Notes under the pieces: model-generated | What the model was told of the DNA's origin: nothing | Databases searched by the model: none | Seen by the model: the letters and a program-made list of their open reading frames with translations, nothing else | Shown: in pieces, positions 6,747-19,291 of the stretch | How positions within the stretch are numbered: position 1 is the first letter of the stretch | How the letters are laid out: every line of letters starts with the position of its first letter | Made by a program: the position numbers and the translations under genes | Source: Deltaproteobacteria bacterium | Lineage (GTDB): Bacteria > Myxococcota > UBA727 > VGSZ01 | Direction: 5' to 3' | Length of the DNA stretch: 64,000 nt | Assembly: GCA_020850995.1 (NCBI GenBank) | Contig: JADZDP010000051.1 | Span: 35,868 to 99,867 of the forward strand

Positions 6747-8630
6747 TCAACTGCCCCCTGCGCCCTTGTTGGCGTCCTTGGTGGCGGCGTGGCGCGCCAG
6801 CTCGCGCTGCAGCTCCACCGACGAGATGACGGCCGCGTCGCTGCCGCCGGCGGCTTGCACCATGAGCTTGACCAGCGCCTGGGCTCCTGCGCTCGAGCTC
6901 TTCTGCACGAGGTGCAACGCCAGGATGAGCTCGTGCCCCAAGCGGTCGCGCACGGCCTCGATCGCCTCACCGAGCTCACGCAGCTCCTCGGTGTTCTTGT
7001 TGGCCCAGCGTTCGCCCGCCAGCAGACCACGCGTGGCCGTGCTGCCCACCTTGTCCAGCGCCGTGAAGGCCGCGGCCTTGCCCGCGTCGCGCGCCATGTC
7101 GAGGGCGAGGCGCACCGGCACGTGCACCTCCTGCTCGATGATGCGCGCGAGGTGGAGGATGGCATGGCCCAGCGCCTGGGCGGCCTTGGTGTCGCCGACG
7201 CTGCGCGCGGCGCTCACGGCCTTGTCGACGACGACCCGGCCGACGTGCACCATGCCGCTTGCCAGCGCCACGCCTCGCTTGAGCACGGCGCGCGCCATGG
7301 TCGCGAGCCGTGACGCCTCCTCGGGGTTGGCGCTCGCGCCCTGCAGGAACTGCGCGAGCTTGGGGTGCTCCTTGAGGACCTCGGCGAAGCTGCCGGCGGC
7401 CGATTGCTTCAACTGTTCGAGCTTGGCCTCGAGCGCCGCCTTCTCGGCCGCGAAGTCCTTGGCCAGCGCGCTGCCGATGCTGGTGGAGGCGTGGTGCTCG
7501 ATCTCGTCGCGCGCGGCCTTCACCTGCGCGCGCACCACGTTCGTCAGCGACGCGCTCTTGCTATCGAGCGTCTCCTTGATCTGCTTGGTCGCGTACCCGC
7601 GCGAGACGGGTTGGCCGCCGTTCGGCACCGGGCCCTGCCCGGTGGGGGTGGCGCGCGCGATCTCCTCGCCGACCAGCTCGGCCAGCTCGGAGTTGAGCTG
7701 CGGTAGCTTCTCGGTGGCGAGCACGTCGGCGGCCTTGGCGAGGTGATAGAGGTCCTCGCCGAAGAGCCGCACCTCTTCGCCCATCTGCGAGTAGCAGCCC
7801 ACCAGCCGGTTGTTGAGCTGGCCGCGCCAATCGGGCGGCGCTTCGGCGTCGCGGATGCCCTTGAGCAGCATGGCGCACTTGATGGTGGTCAGCGCCTCGT
7901 ACTTCCCCGAGATGGCCTTGTGCGCGAGCAGGCCCTCGGTGAGCGAGTCGAGCAGCGTGACGAGCGCGCCGAGCTCGGGGTGGCCGGTGAGGAGGCCCGT
8001 GGCCGCCCCCGCCACGCCGTGGCCGATGATGGTGCCGCCGATGGCGCCGCCCTTGAGCGGTCGCTCGCTCAAGAGGTTGCGCTCGACGAAGCCGGCGAAC
8101 TCGCTCTGGCCCGGGTCGGTGAGCGCCTTCTGCAGGTGGCGCGTGACCGGCGCCTTGATCTCCACGCCGGGCGCGCCGTCAAGGAGCTTCTTGAGGATGG
8201 CGCCATCACCCTCGGCGAGGAGGCTCTGCACCACGGTCTTGAAGGCATGGGCGCGCACCGGCGGCATGCCCGGGATGTCCTTGCCGTGCAGCGCGGCCAG
8301 GATCTGCTCGAAGCTCGGCGGCTTGCCGCCCAGGGCACCCTTGAGGCCCGGGTTCTTCTCGAGCGCCGCCTCCACTTGGGTGCGGATGAGGCGGCCGAGC
8401 ACCTGCCCGGCGATGAAGTCGGTGGAGCCGGTCATGCCAGCGGAGATGGCGCCGTACCACCAGGGCAATGCCTTGCCCGTGCCGTCCCAGCCGTGCTGCA
8501 GGCCGAGGCGCGCCATGTTGGCGAAGAAGGGCTCGTTGGGGCTGTCGGGGAGGCGCGAGACCCGCGAGCCGGCGTAGTCGATGCTCTTGGCGGCGACGAT
8601 CTCGACGCCTACGGCGATGCCAATGCCCAT
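6747..8630 (-). CDS. large helical protein of unknown function with glycine-rich hydrophobic hairpin
   Basis: 627 residues from ATG 8630; sequence upstream in this frame is the antisense shadow of gyrA. There is no clear signal peptide, although residues 1-12 (MGIGIAVGVEIV) are hydrophobic. A Gly-rich hydrophobic stretch near residues 195-240 (GGAIGGTIIGHGVAGAATG) resembles a membrane-inserting glycine zipper. Residues about 330-470 are long amphipathic, possibly coiled-coil, helices with charged repeats (AAEKAALEAKLEQLKQ). The rest is helical with no motif I recognise. The arrangement could suit a membrane-active or secreted effector, but nothing nearby supports that. It is convergent with the 6236 gene and divergent from gyrA. 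Confidence 0.7.
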   Translation of the reverse strand: MGIGIAVGVEIVAAKSIDYAGSRVSRLPDSPNEPFFANMARLGLQHGWDGTGKALPWWYGAISAGMTGSTDFIAGQVLGRLIRTQVEAALEKNPGLKGALGGKPPSFEQILAALHGKDIPGMPPVRAHAFKTVVQSLLAEGDGAILKKLLDGAPGVEIKAPVTRHLQKALTDPGQSEFAGFVERNLLSERPLKGGAIGGTIIGHGVAGAATGLLTGHPELGALVTLLDSLTEGLLAHKAISGKYEALTTIKCAMLLKGIRDAEAPPDWRGQLNNRLVGCYSQMGEEVRLFGEDLYHLAKAADVLATEKLPQLNSELAELVGEEIARATPTGQGPVPNGGQPVSRGYATKQIKETLDSKSASLTNVVRAQVKAARDEIEHHASTSIGSALAKDFAAEKAALEAKLEQLKQSAAGSFAEVLKEHPKLAQFLQGASANPEEASRLATMARAVLKRGVALASGMVHVGRVVVDKAVSAARSVGDTKAAQALGHAILHLARIIEQEVHVPVRLALDMARDAGKAAAFTALDKVGSTATRGLLAGERWANKNTEELRELGEAIEAVRDRLGHELILALHLVQKSSSAGAQALVKLMVQAAGGSDAAVISSVELQRELARHAATKDANKGAGGS

Positions 8631-8828
8631 GGGGAGATTCTCGGCGAGGGCGCGCTCGCGGGCAACGGATCTTCCGCGCGGAAGGGGGGCGTTGTCACGG
8701 CCCCGTAGGGGCGGGTGCGAGGGTGCGTCGGTGGCACGGTAACCCACCGGAATCACGTCGTCATTGCCGCGTCTGGCCAGGGGCCGCCCGCGTTGACCCA
8801 CCCCCGCGATCCCGGTACCTCGGCGGCC

Positions 8829-11528
<2,700 letters not shown>

Positions 11529-11757
11529 ATGAGCAACCGCTGCGCAGAGTCACGTTGGCGCGTCTCGGGCCTCGGGAACGCTTCCTCCGAGTCTGTGCAA
11601 GGGGTCGTTCGAGCGCTCCTCCGACGGCGCGGGAGCTCCCAGGGGACCATGTGGCCTCCCTCGGTCTCGGGGTCTCGATCCGACACATCTCCGTTGGGCA
11701 AGCGACCCAGGCACTCGATCTCAGGATCCTCGGAATCCGGGGCTTGTCGCAACGCCT

Positions 11758-12057
11758 CCGTCGACGATCGCTGCTCTCGCGAGAGCAAAGGGCGGTGCCC
11801 TTGGGGAGCGTCGGCTGGCCGCGCCGACCGAGCATCCGGGGGTGCACGACCGACCCCTCCCTACCTCCCTCCCCAGAGTACTGGGGAGGGCCGTGCCGCC
11901 TTCGCCGCTCCCCTGCGGCGAACCCGGCACGGCTTCCCCCAGTCCATGGGGGAAGATCGAGAAGGGGGGCCGTTCGTTCCTGCAGTGAGGTCGTCGCCCT
12001 GCACGCCGGCCCTGCAGGAACGCACCGCCGTCTGCTCTCGCGAGAGCAGCGATCCCG
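11758..12057. repeat. cluster of palindromes / multi-hairpin intergenic element
   Basis: Within the non-coding 11529-12059 there is a dense series of perfect inverted repeats. GCTCTCGCGAGAGC occurs at 11773-11786 and again in CTGCTCTCGCGAGAGCAG at 12032-12049. CCCTCCCCAG/CTGGGGAGGG lies at 11867-11876 and 11881-11890. GCCGTGCCG/CGGCACGGC lies at 11890-11898 and 11925-11933, with TTCGCCGC/GCGGCGAA nested inside (11901-11908, 11915-11922). CTTCCCCC/GGGGGAAG lies at 11933-11940 and 11948-11955. CGTTCCTGCAG/CTGCAGGAACG lies at 11975-11985 and 12012-12022. The outer CTCTCGCGAGAG units are themselves in inverted orientation with matching flanks (GATCGCTGCTCTCG). This looks like a composite REP-type or mobile palindromic element, not coding sequence. 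Confidence 0.75.
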
Positions 12058-12059
12058 CC

Positions 12060-13349
12060 ATGACGGTGCACCAACAAGCCCCAGCTTCTTCCTCTTCTGT
12101 TGGATCTTGGGGCTCGAGACGTGATCAATCGACCCCGGTCTCGGGGGATGAGCTGCGCCTTCCAACGTCGCAGCGAGGGCGGGGGCTTCCGACCGCGCGC
12201 CCGCACGCCCACGCCCTGCTCGCCACCCTCGTCGCCGCGTCGCTCTGCGCCTGCCCCGTCACCGACGAGCAAGAGGGCACCAAGGGTCGCGAGGGCGTGG
12301 TCTTGTTCGCGGCCGAGACCAATCTCGCGTTCTCGGCCACGCTGGTAGTGGGCTCCACCACGTCGGTGACCACGGCGCCGGTGGACACGGCCACGCCGCC
12401 GGCCGAGGGTGCCACCTTGCGCAGCGCCAACGAGGCCGTGCTCACCGTGGGCGCGCCCGACGACGACGGCGCCACGCCCATCACGCTGGTCGGGCCCGGA
12501 CGCGCCGACCTCGAGCTCGCGGCGCCAGACGGCACCCTCGTCGACGCCATCGAGGTGAAGGCGGCGGTGCCTGGTGCCACCGCGCTCGTCGACGGCGATC
12601 TCTTGGCCGCCTCGTCGGTGCTCGACGCGCGCCTGCCGGCGGAGTCGTGGGGCTTCCTGGTAGACCGCGAGCTGAGCTTGTTGGTGTCGGCGGTCGATCG
12701 TTGCGGTGGCGACCTGCTCGACCTGCACGCCTCCACCGTGCGCACCGACGACAGCACCACCGCCGACGTGACGGTGAGCGCTGCCGCGCCCGCCAGCTTC
12801 ACCGCCGAGGCCACCAGCGCCGGCGACGTGGGGTTGGTGCTCGAGACGCCAGGGCTCGACCCGCTGGTCTACCCGGTGCAGGCCTTCGAACCCGGCGAGG
12901 TCGACGAGGTGGCCGTGTCGGCCGCCAGCGCCGACGACACCGGGCGCTTGAGCCTGTGGGGCCGCGCGTACTCCAACGACGTCGAGGTGGTGGGCCCGCT
13001 GGCGTTCTCGTGGCGCGCCGACGAGCGTGTGACGCTATCGGCGTCGAGCGGCCTGGCCATCGAGGTGCAGGTGTCGTTCCCCGCCGAGGGCGAGCCGCCC
13101 GACGATCGACCGGCCACGGTCAGCGCCGAGGTGCTCGGCGAAGAGGGCACGCTCGACTTGTTCACGGCCACGCAAGAGACCGATCGCGGACCGGCTGCCC
13201 GCAGCGTCGTCGTCGAGGGCGGCACGGCGTCGGGGTGCGGCGCCGATCCTTGCGACCCCTTCGCCGCGGCGGCGCTGGTCGCCGCCGTGGCCCTGCGCCG
13301 GCGCGTGCGCGCGCTGCGCCGGCGCCTGGCGCGCGTGGCCGATGGCTGA
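12060..13349 (+). CDS. putative exported lipoprotein with MYXO-CTERM-like tail; start uncertain
   Basis: About 429 residues if ATG 12060 is used. A clean lipobox signal (HALLATLVAASLCAC) lies about 55-65 residues in, with no ATG, GTG or TTG close upstream in frame. The true start may therefore be non-canonical, or a small frameshift may separate it from ATG 12148 in the next frame. The body is beta-rich and Ala/Val/Asp-rich, with Ig-like strand spacing (VTVSAAAPASFTAEATSAGDVGLV). The end is SGCGADPCDPFAAAALVAAVALRRRV: Cys, hydrophobic, Arg cluster, like a MYXO-CTERM tag. Having both a lipobox and a C-terminal tag is odd. No function is assigned. It overlaps the ABC ATPase gene by 8 bp, suggesting co-transcription with the exporter. 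Confidence 0.6.
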   Translation: MTVHQQAPASSSSVGSWGSRRDQSTPVSGDELRLPTSQRGRGLPTARPHAHALLATLVAASLCACPVTDEQEGTKGREGVVLFAAETNLAFSATLVVGSTTSVTTAPVDTATPPAEGATLRSANEAVLTVGAPDDDGATPITLVGPGRADLELAAPDGTLVDAIEVKAAVPGATALVDGDLLAASSVLDARLPAESWGFLVDRELSLLVSAVDRCGGDLLDLHASTVRTDDSTTADVTVSAAAPASFTAEATSAGDVGLVLETPGLDPLVYPVQAFEPGEVDEVAVSAASADDTGRLSLWGRAYSNDVEVVGPLAFSWRADERVTLSASSGLAIEVQVSFPAEGEPPDDRPATVSAEVLGEEGTLDLFTATQETDRGPAARSVVVEGGTASGCGADPCDPFAAAALVAAVALRRRVRALRRRLARVADG

Positions 13350-14043
13350 CGCGCTGCTGGTCGCCGAGGGCTTGTCGCGCCGCTTCGCCGACGTCGACGC
13401 GGTGGCGGGCGTCAGCTTCACGGTGGCGCGCGGCGAAGTGGTGGGCTTCCTCGGCCACAACGGCGCCGGCAAGAGCACCACGCTGCGCATGCTGGCGGGC
13501 GCGCTTTCGCCGAGCGCCGGCCGCGCGCTCGTCGACGGCCACATGGCCGCGAGCCTGGAGGCGCGCCGACGTGTGGGCTGGCTGCCGGAGACGCCACCGC
13601 TCTCTCCCGAGCTCACCGTCGACGAGCAGCTCGCGTTTGCGGCGTCGCTCAAGGGCTGCAACCCGGCGCGCGAGGTGCCACGCCTGATCGAGCGCTGCGG
13701 GCTCGGCGAGCTGCGCCGCCGCACCATGGGCACCTTGTCGAAGGGAACCAAGCAGCGCGTGGGTCTGGCGGCAGCGTTGGCCGGCGACCCGCCGCTCTTG
13801 CTCCTCGACGAGCCCACCGCGGGCCTCGACCCGGCGCAGGCGGCGTTTGTGCGCGCGCTGGTGCGCGAGCTGGCGGTCGATCACGCCGTGCTCCTGAGCA
13901 CGCACCTGGTCTCGGAGGTGTCCGCGCTGTGCGGTCGCGCGCTCTTGTTGCGTCGCGGTGCCTTGGTGCTCGACGAGCGCGTGGAGGCGCTCAAGGGCAA
14001 AGGCCTCGAGGCCACCGTGCTTGGGCTCTTGGAGGCCGCGTGA
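13342..14043 (+). CDS. ABC transporter ATP-binding protein (GldA/NatA-like)
   Basis: 233 residues. It has Walker A GHNGAGKST, Q-loop region WLPETPP, signature LSKGTKQRV, Walker B LLLLDEPTAGLD and the H-switch STH. The short single-domain form with a GTKQR signature is typical of ABC-2 exporters and of the GldA/NosF-like group. It overlaps the upstream lipoprotein gene (ATGGCTGA), and its TGA overlaps the permease ATG (TGATG), so the three downstream genes form one operon. It energises the permease at 14043. Confidence 0.92.
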   Translation: MADALLVAEGLSRRFADVDAVAGVSFTVARGEVVGFLGHNGAGKSTTLRMLAGALSPSAGRALVDGHMAASLEARRRVGWLPETPPLSPELTVDEQLAFAASLKGCNPAREVPRLIERCGLGELRRRTMGTLSKGTKQRVGLAAALAGDPPLLLLDEPTAGLDPAQAAFVRALVRELAVDHAVLLSTHLVSEVSALCGRALLLRRGALVLDERVEALKGKGLEATVLGLLEAA

Positions 14044-14840
14044 TGCGCGCCTTCCTCGGCATCCTGCGCCGCGAGCTCATCGGCACCTTCGCCACGCCGC
14101 TCGCGTGGGTGGCGCTGGGCGCGTTCTCCCTCGTCACGGCGCTGTTGTTCTGGCTCGAGCTGCTCGCCTTCGAGGTGCAGCAACAGCGCGCGACCGCGCT
14201 CGGCGACCCCGCGATCCTCGCGCTGCTCGACTTCAACGACCTGCTGATCGGGTCCACGCTCTTGCATGCGCAGGTGCTGTTGATCTTCGTGGTGCCGGTC
14301 TTGAGCATGCGCTTGATCGCCGAGGAAGCGCAGCGCGGCACCCTCGACGCGCTCTTGGCGGCGCCCGTGCGCACCAGCGTCATCGTGAGCGCCAAGCTCG
14401 CCTCCCTGGCGGTGTTCCTGGCGGTGGCGACCGCGCTCTTGCTCGTCTATCCGGCGCTGTTGGCGCTGCTCGGCCGCGCCGTGGTCGAGGGCGACGGCGT
14501 GGTCGATTGGGGGCAGACGCTGCTCGGCTTGGCGGGCGTCTTCGCGACCGGGCTCGTGTACGCCGCGCTCGGCCTCGCAGTGTCGGCCGCGAGCACGAGC
14601 CCGGCGGGGGCGGCCTTGCTGAGCGCGTTGATCCTGGTGGCGCTCTGGTTTCTCGGCGGCGCGGCCGCGGGCATGACGGGCGTGGGTGGCGCGCTGCTCG
14701 CCTGGCTCTCGCCGGCCTCACACCTCGAGCGCGGCGTGCGCGGCGTGCTCACGCTCGGCGACCTCGCCTACTACGCGAGCGGCACGCTGGCCCTCACGGT
14801 CGCCGCGGGAGCGCTCGTCGATGGCCGGAGGCGCGCATGA
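14043..14840 (+). CDS. ABC-2 type permease (GldF-like)
   Basis: 265 residues. There are six predicted hydrophobic segments, at roughly 18-40, 70-95, 115-140, 160-185, 195-220 and 235-258. The pattern LRRELIGTFATPLAWVALGAF near the N-terminus and LIAEEAQRGTLDALLAAPV after TM2 is the classic layout of GldF-like/ABC-2 membrane subunits. It forms the channel for the 13342 ATPase. It overlaps the neighbours on both sides by 1-4 bases, so stoichiometric expression is expected. The cargo is unknown; in Bacteroidetes relatives the system is linked to gliding and secretion. Confidence 0.88.
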   Translation: MRAFLGILRRELIGTFATPLAWVALGAFSLVTALLFWLELLAFEVQQQRATALGDPAILALLDFNDLLIGSTLLHAQVLLIFVVPVLSMRLIAEEAQRGTLDALLAAPVRTSVIVSAKLASLAVFLAVATALLLVYPALLALLGRAVVEGDGVVDWGQTLLGLAGVFATGLVYAALGLAVSAASTSPAGAALLSALILVALWFLGGAAAGMTGVGGALLAWLSPASHLERGVRGVLTLGDLAYYASGTLALTVAAGALVDGRRRA

Positions 14841-16351
14841 GCGGCCCCGCCACCCTGGCGAACGCGCCGCGCGTGCTGGCCCGCGTCTTCCTCGTCGTGG
14901 GCGCGGTGGTGTTCGGCACTGCCAGCACCCTGGGGCTGCTCTTGTTCGGCGCGTCGTCGTGGCTGGCGCGGCTCCCCCTGGCGGTGGGCGCCCTGCTGTT
15001 GGTGGCGGGCGCCCTGCTGCGCCGGCGAGAACCTGGCACGGCGCCTGCGCGCCTGCGCGCCGTGCTCGTGCTCGGCGTGGCGCTCGGCGCCGCTGCGCTG
15101 GTGCAGGTGGCGGCCGCGCGCCTCGATGTCAGCTGGGACGTGACGACGTCGAGGCGCAACACGCTGGCGGAGGCGAGCATCGCCACGGCGCGCGCGCTCG
15201 ATCGCGAGGTGCTGATCACCGCCTACCTCGAGGGGCACGATCGCGCCGCCGTGGAGCTCGAGCAGCTGGTGGCCTCGTTTGCGCGCCACACCGACCTGTT
15301 GCGCCTGGTGCGCGTGGCGCCCTCCGACGACCCCGAGGCCGCGCGCGCCGCCGGCGCCTCCGTGGTGGTGCGCGCCGGCGAGCGGGTGCGCAAGCTGCGC
15401 TTCGACGCGGGCGCGCCCGACCACGAGGCTGCGCTCGTGAGCGCGCTGCGCGCCGTCACCACCGATGCGCCGGCGCGTGTGTACTTCACCAGCGGCCACG
15501 GCGAGCTCGAGCTTCGCGACGAGAGCGCGCGTGGCATGTCGCGGCTGCGCGCCGCCCTGCTCGACGAGGGGCTCGAGCCCGTGCCGCTGCCGCTGGCCGT
15601 TGCCGGTCGCGTGCCCGACGACGCGCGCGCCGTGGTGGTGGCGGCGCCGCGCACGACGCTGTCGGCGGCCGAGCTCGAGCTAGTGCGCGCCTACCTCGAT
15701 GCTGGCGGCCGCCTGCTGGTGTTGTGCGAGCCCGGCGACGACGGCGGGCTCGGCGGTCTGCTCGGCGGCGTCGGCGTGCAGCTCGTCGACGACGTGGTGC
15801 TCGACGGCTCGGCGTTCGCGTCGGTGTTCGGCGGCCCCGAGATGGCGACGGGCGTGGCCTATGCAGCGCACCCCGTGACGCGCCGCCTCGGCTCGGCCAT
15901 GACGCACTTCTCGCGGGCGCGCTCCTTGGCCGAGAACCCCGGGACGCTGGCCACCACCGCTGCGCTGGTGCAGAGCGGCGCCGAGGCCTGGGGCGAGATC
16001 GGCCCCGTCACCGCCGAGGCCCGGCGCGACGACGTCGACGTGGCCGGCCCGGTGACCTTGGCGCTGGCCGCCGAGCAGGGCGCCACGCGCGTGCTCGTGG
16101 TGGGCGACGCGACCTTCGCCACCAACCTCGGCCTCGGGCTTGGCGCCAACCGTGATCTGGCGCTGAACGCGGTGCTCTGGCTCGCCGAGCGCGAGCAGCA
16201 GATCGCGGTGCGCGCGCGCGGTCGCGGCGGCAACCTGCTCTTGCTCACGCCGAGCGCACGCGAGCGCGTGGCGTTCTTGCTTTTGTACGGGCTGCCGGCG
16301 CTCTTGGTGGCGCTTGGGCTCGCGGTGCACGCGGTGCGGCGCGCGCGCTGA
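14837..16351 (+). CDS. GldG-like ABC transporter auxiliary protein
   Basis: 504 residues from ATG 14837. Three N-terminal hydrophobic segments (about 12-80) are followed by a long extracytoplasmic domain. It starts with DVSWDVTTSRRNTLAEAS, the signature region of the GldG/ABC_transp_aux family (the Leu/Ser-rich start after the TM), and holds VYFTSGHGE, LVRAYLDAGGRLLVLCEPGDD and RVLVVGDATFATN. A C-terminal TM segment (LLLYGLPALLVALGLAVHAV) ends before ARR. The domain resembles a beta-galactosidase/glutamine-amidotransferase-like fold used as a scaffold. With 13342 and 14043 it makes a GldA-F-G type exporter. Its job in this organism, possibly surface transport, is inferred. Confidence 0.85.
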   Translation: MSGPATLANAPRVLARVFLVVGAVVFGTASTLGLLLFGASSWLARLPLAVGALLLVAGALLRRREPGTAPARLRAVLVLGVALGAAALVQVAAARLDVSWDVTTSRRNTLAEASIATARALDREVLITAYLEGHDRAAVELEQLVASFARHTDLLRLVRVAPSDDPEAARAAGASVVVRAGERVRKLRFDAGAPDHEAALVSALRAVTTDAPARVYFTSGHGELELRDESARGMSRLRAALLDEGLEPVPLPLAVAGRVPDDARAVVVAAPRTTLSAAELELVRAYLDAGGRLLVLCEPGDDGGLGGLLGGVGVQLVDDVVLDGSAFASVFGGPEMATGVAYAAHPVTRRLGSAMTHFSRARSLAENPGTLATTAALVQSGAEAWGEIGPVTAEARRDDVDVAGPVTLALAAEQGATRVLVVGDATFATNLGLGLGANRDLALNAVLWLAEREQQIAVRARGRGGNLLLLTPSARERVAFLLLYGLPALLVALGLAVHAVRRAR

Positions 16352-16363
16352 AGGCCGCGTGCG

Positions 16364-17035
16364 CTACGGCACCAGCGGCGCCGGCGCCGCGCTCGCGTCG
16401 CGACCCACCGCCGTCACCTCGGTGACGTGGAGGTCCTCGCCGGTGGCCGCGTCCCAAAAGCGGCTCGGGCCGTGGGTCCACAAGAAGCCCTCGCAGCGCG
16501 ACACCTCGAAGAGGATGGCGCGCCCACGCCAGCTGTTCTTGCCCGAGGTGCAGGTACAGGCGTAGTCCCGATCGCCGATGGCACGCTGACAGGGCGCTTC
16601 GCGCACGTCGGTGGCGCGGCCCTCGGGCATGATGAGCGTCTTCTCGTACAAGCGAAAGGCGTCGCGGTTGTCGGGGTTCTCGAGCCGCACGGGCCGCCCG
16701 TCGACCACCTCGTACAGCGCGTCGATGACGTTGTCGCGCTGGTTCTCCGGCGTGTCGGTCAGCACCTGGATCCACCGACTGCGCTCGCCAGCCGTGCTCA
16801 AGGTGACGTCGATGCGCAGGCGCTCGCCCTCTTGGGCGCGCACCTCCTCGCGCAGCTCCACGGGCGCGGGCGTGAAGGCGCCGCGGTAGCGATAGACGAT
16901 GAAGTCGCCGGCGCGATAGCGCGTGTGGGGCTCGGCGGGAGCGCTCGACGGCGCGGGCGGCGAGCTCGCACAGGCAGCGAGCCAGAGGACGATGGCACAC
17001 AGGGGGTTCGTGGAACGAGGCGAGCGCGGCGACAT
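16364..17035 (-). CDS. predicted lipoprotein, unknown function
   Basis: 223 residues from ATG 17035 (MSPRSPRSTN), choosing the start just before the hydrophobic segment; a longer form from 17080 would overlap the HD-GYP gene. The lipobox is IVLWLAACAS. The mature part is a soluble beta-rich domain (DFIVYRYRGAF, LRIDVTLSTAGERSRWIQVLTD) with four cysteines (PCQR, YACTC, RCEG) that may pair. No family was recognised. It lies 7 bp after the HD-GYP regulator gene, so it is probably co-transcribed. Confidence 0.75.
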   Translation of the reverse strand: MSPRSPRSTNPLCAIVLWLAACASSPPAPSSAPAEPHTRYRAGDFIVYRYRGAFTPAPVELREEVRAQEGERLRIDVTLSTAGERSRWIQVLTDTPENQRDNVIDALYEVVDGRPVRLENPDNRDAFRLYEKTLIMPEGRATDVREAPCQRAIGDRDYACTCTSGKNSWRGRAILFEVSRCEGFLWTHGPSRFWDAATGEDLHVTEVTAVGRDASAAPAPLVP

Positions 17036-17042
17036 CGGGGGC

Positions 17043-18557
<1,515 letters not shown>

Positions 18558-18563
18558 TGCTCC

Positions 18564-19256
18564 CTACCAGTTCCGGTACACCTGATCCGGGCCTACGCCG
18601 CGCTCCAACAGCGCCGCGCCCACCGCCTTCTCCATCTCGGGCAGGCCGCACACGAACACGCAGTGGCGCGCCGGCTTGACGAACGAGCGCGGCAGGTGCT
18701 CTTGCACATAGCCGCTGGCCCCGTCCCACCCCTCGGTGGGCCGGCTCAGCACCGGCACCACCTTGATGCCGTGGCCGGCCCAGGCTCCGAAGCGCTCGGT
18801 GAACGCGAGCTCGCCCTGGTGCCGAACGCCGTAGAGCAGCGTGATGTCGCCGAACGCGGTGCGGCGCGGCAAGAGGTGCTCGATCACCGAGCGCAGGGCC
18901 GCGATGCCCGAGCCCACGCCAATCAATTGGAGCGGTCGCCCCTCGGCCTTGGCCAGCGGGAAGCCCTCCCCCTGCGCTCGCCCCACCAGGACGCGATCGT
19001 CGGCGCCGAGCGCGCATAGCGGCGCCACGCGCTCTGGCGGCACCTTGAGCAAGAACTCCATCGCGGCCGTCCCCGGCGGTGACGCGATGACGAACTGGCG
19101 CGCCACGCCATCGTCGAGGGTGAGGCGCGCGTATTGGCCCGGCACCGTGTGGGCGCCCGCCAGCGCCGTGCCGCGCGTGGCCAGGGCCAACAGCACCTGA
19201 CGCGACGCGATCTCACGCGCCGACACGATGGGGAGGGCGAGCGGCGCGTCGCTCAT
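18564..19256 (-). CDS. ferredoxin-NADP reductase-like FAD/NAD-binding oxidoreductase
   Basis: 230 residues. The N-terminal beta-barrel holds GQYARLTLDDGVARQFVIAS; the usual flavin motif RxYS is altered to RQFVIAS. The Rossmann half holds LIGVGSGIAALRSVIEHLL (nucleotide loop), ITLLYGVRH and CVFVCGLPEMEKAV (C-terminal CGPxxM-like end). No 2Fe-2S cysteines are present, so it is a stand-alone flavoprotein reductase. It lies 6 bp upstream of the HD-GYP gene and probably leads that operon. The electron partner is unknown. Confidence 0.82.
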   Translation of the reverse strand: MSDAPLALPIVSAREIASRQVLLALATRGTALAGAHTVPGQYARLTLDDGVARQFVIASPPGTAAMEFLLKVPPERVAPLCALGADDRVLVGRAQGEGFPLAKAEGRPLQLIGVGSGIAALRSVIEHLLPRRTAFGDITLLYGVRHQGELAFTERFGAWAGHGIKVVPVLSRPTEGWDGASGYVQEHLPRSFVKPARHCVFVCGLPEMEKAVGAALLERGVGPDQVYRNW

Positions 19257-19291
19257 GATGCGTGGCTACCATAGCCGGGTGGAGTCGGCAT

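Noticed and set aside
11529..12059. N-terminal extension of the lipoprotein gene from ATG 11529
   Set aside because: It would read through the palindrome cluster and place about 240 residues of Ser/Arg/Pro-rich junk before a lipoprotein signal.
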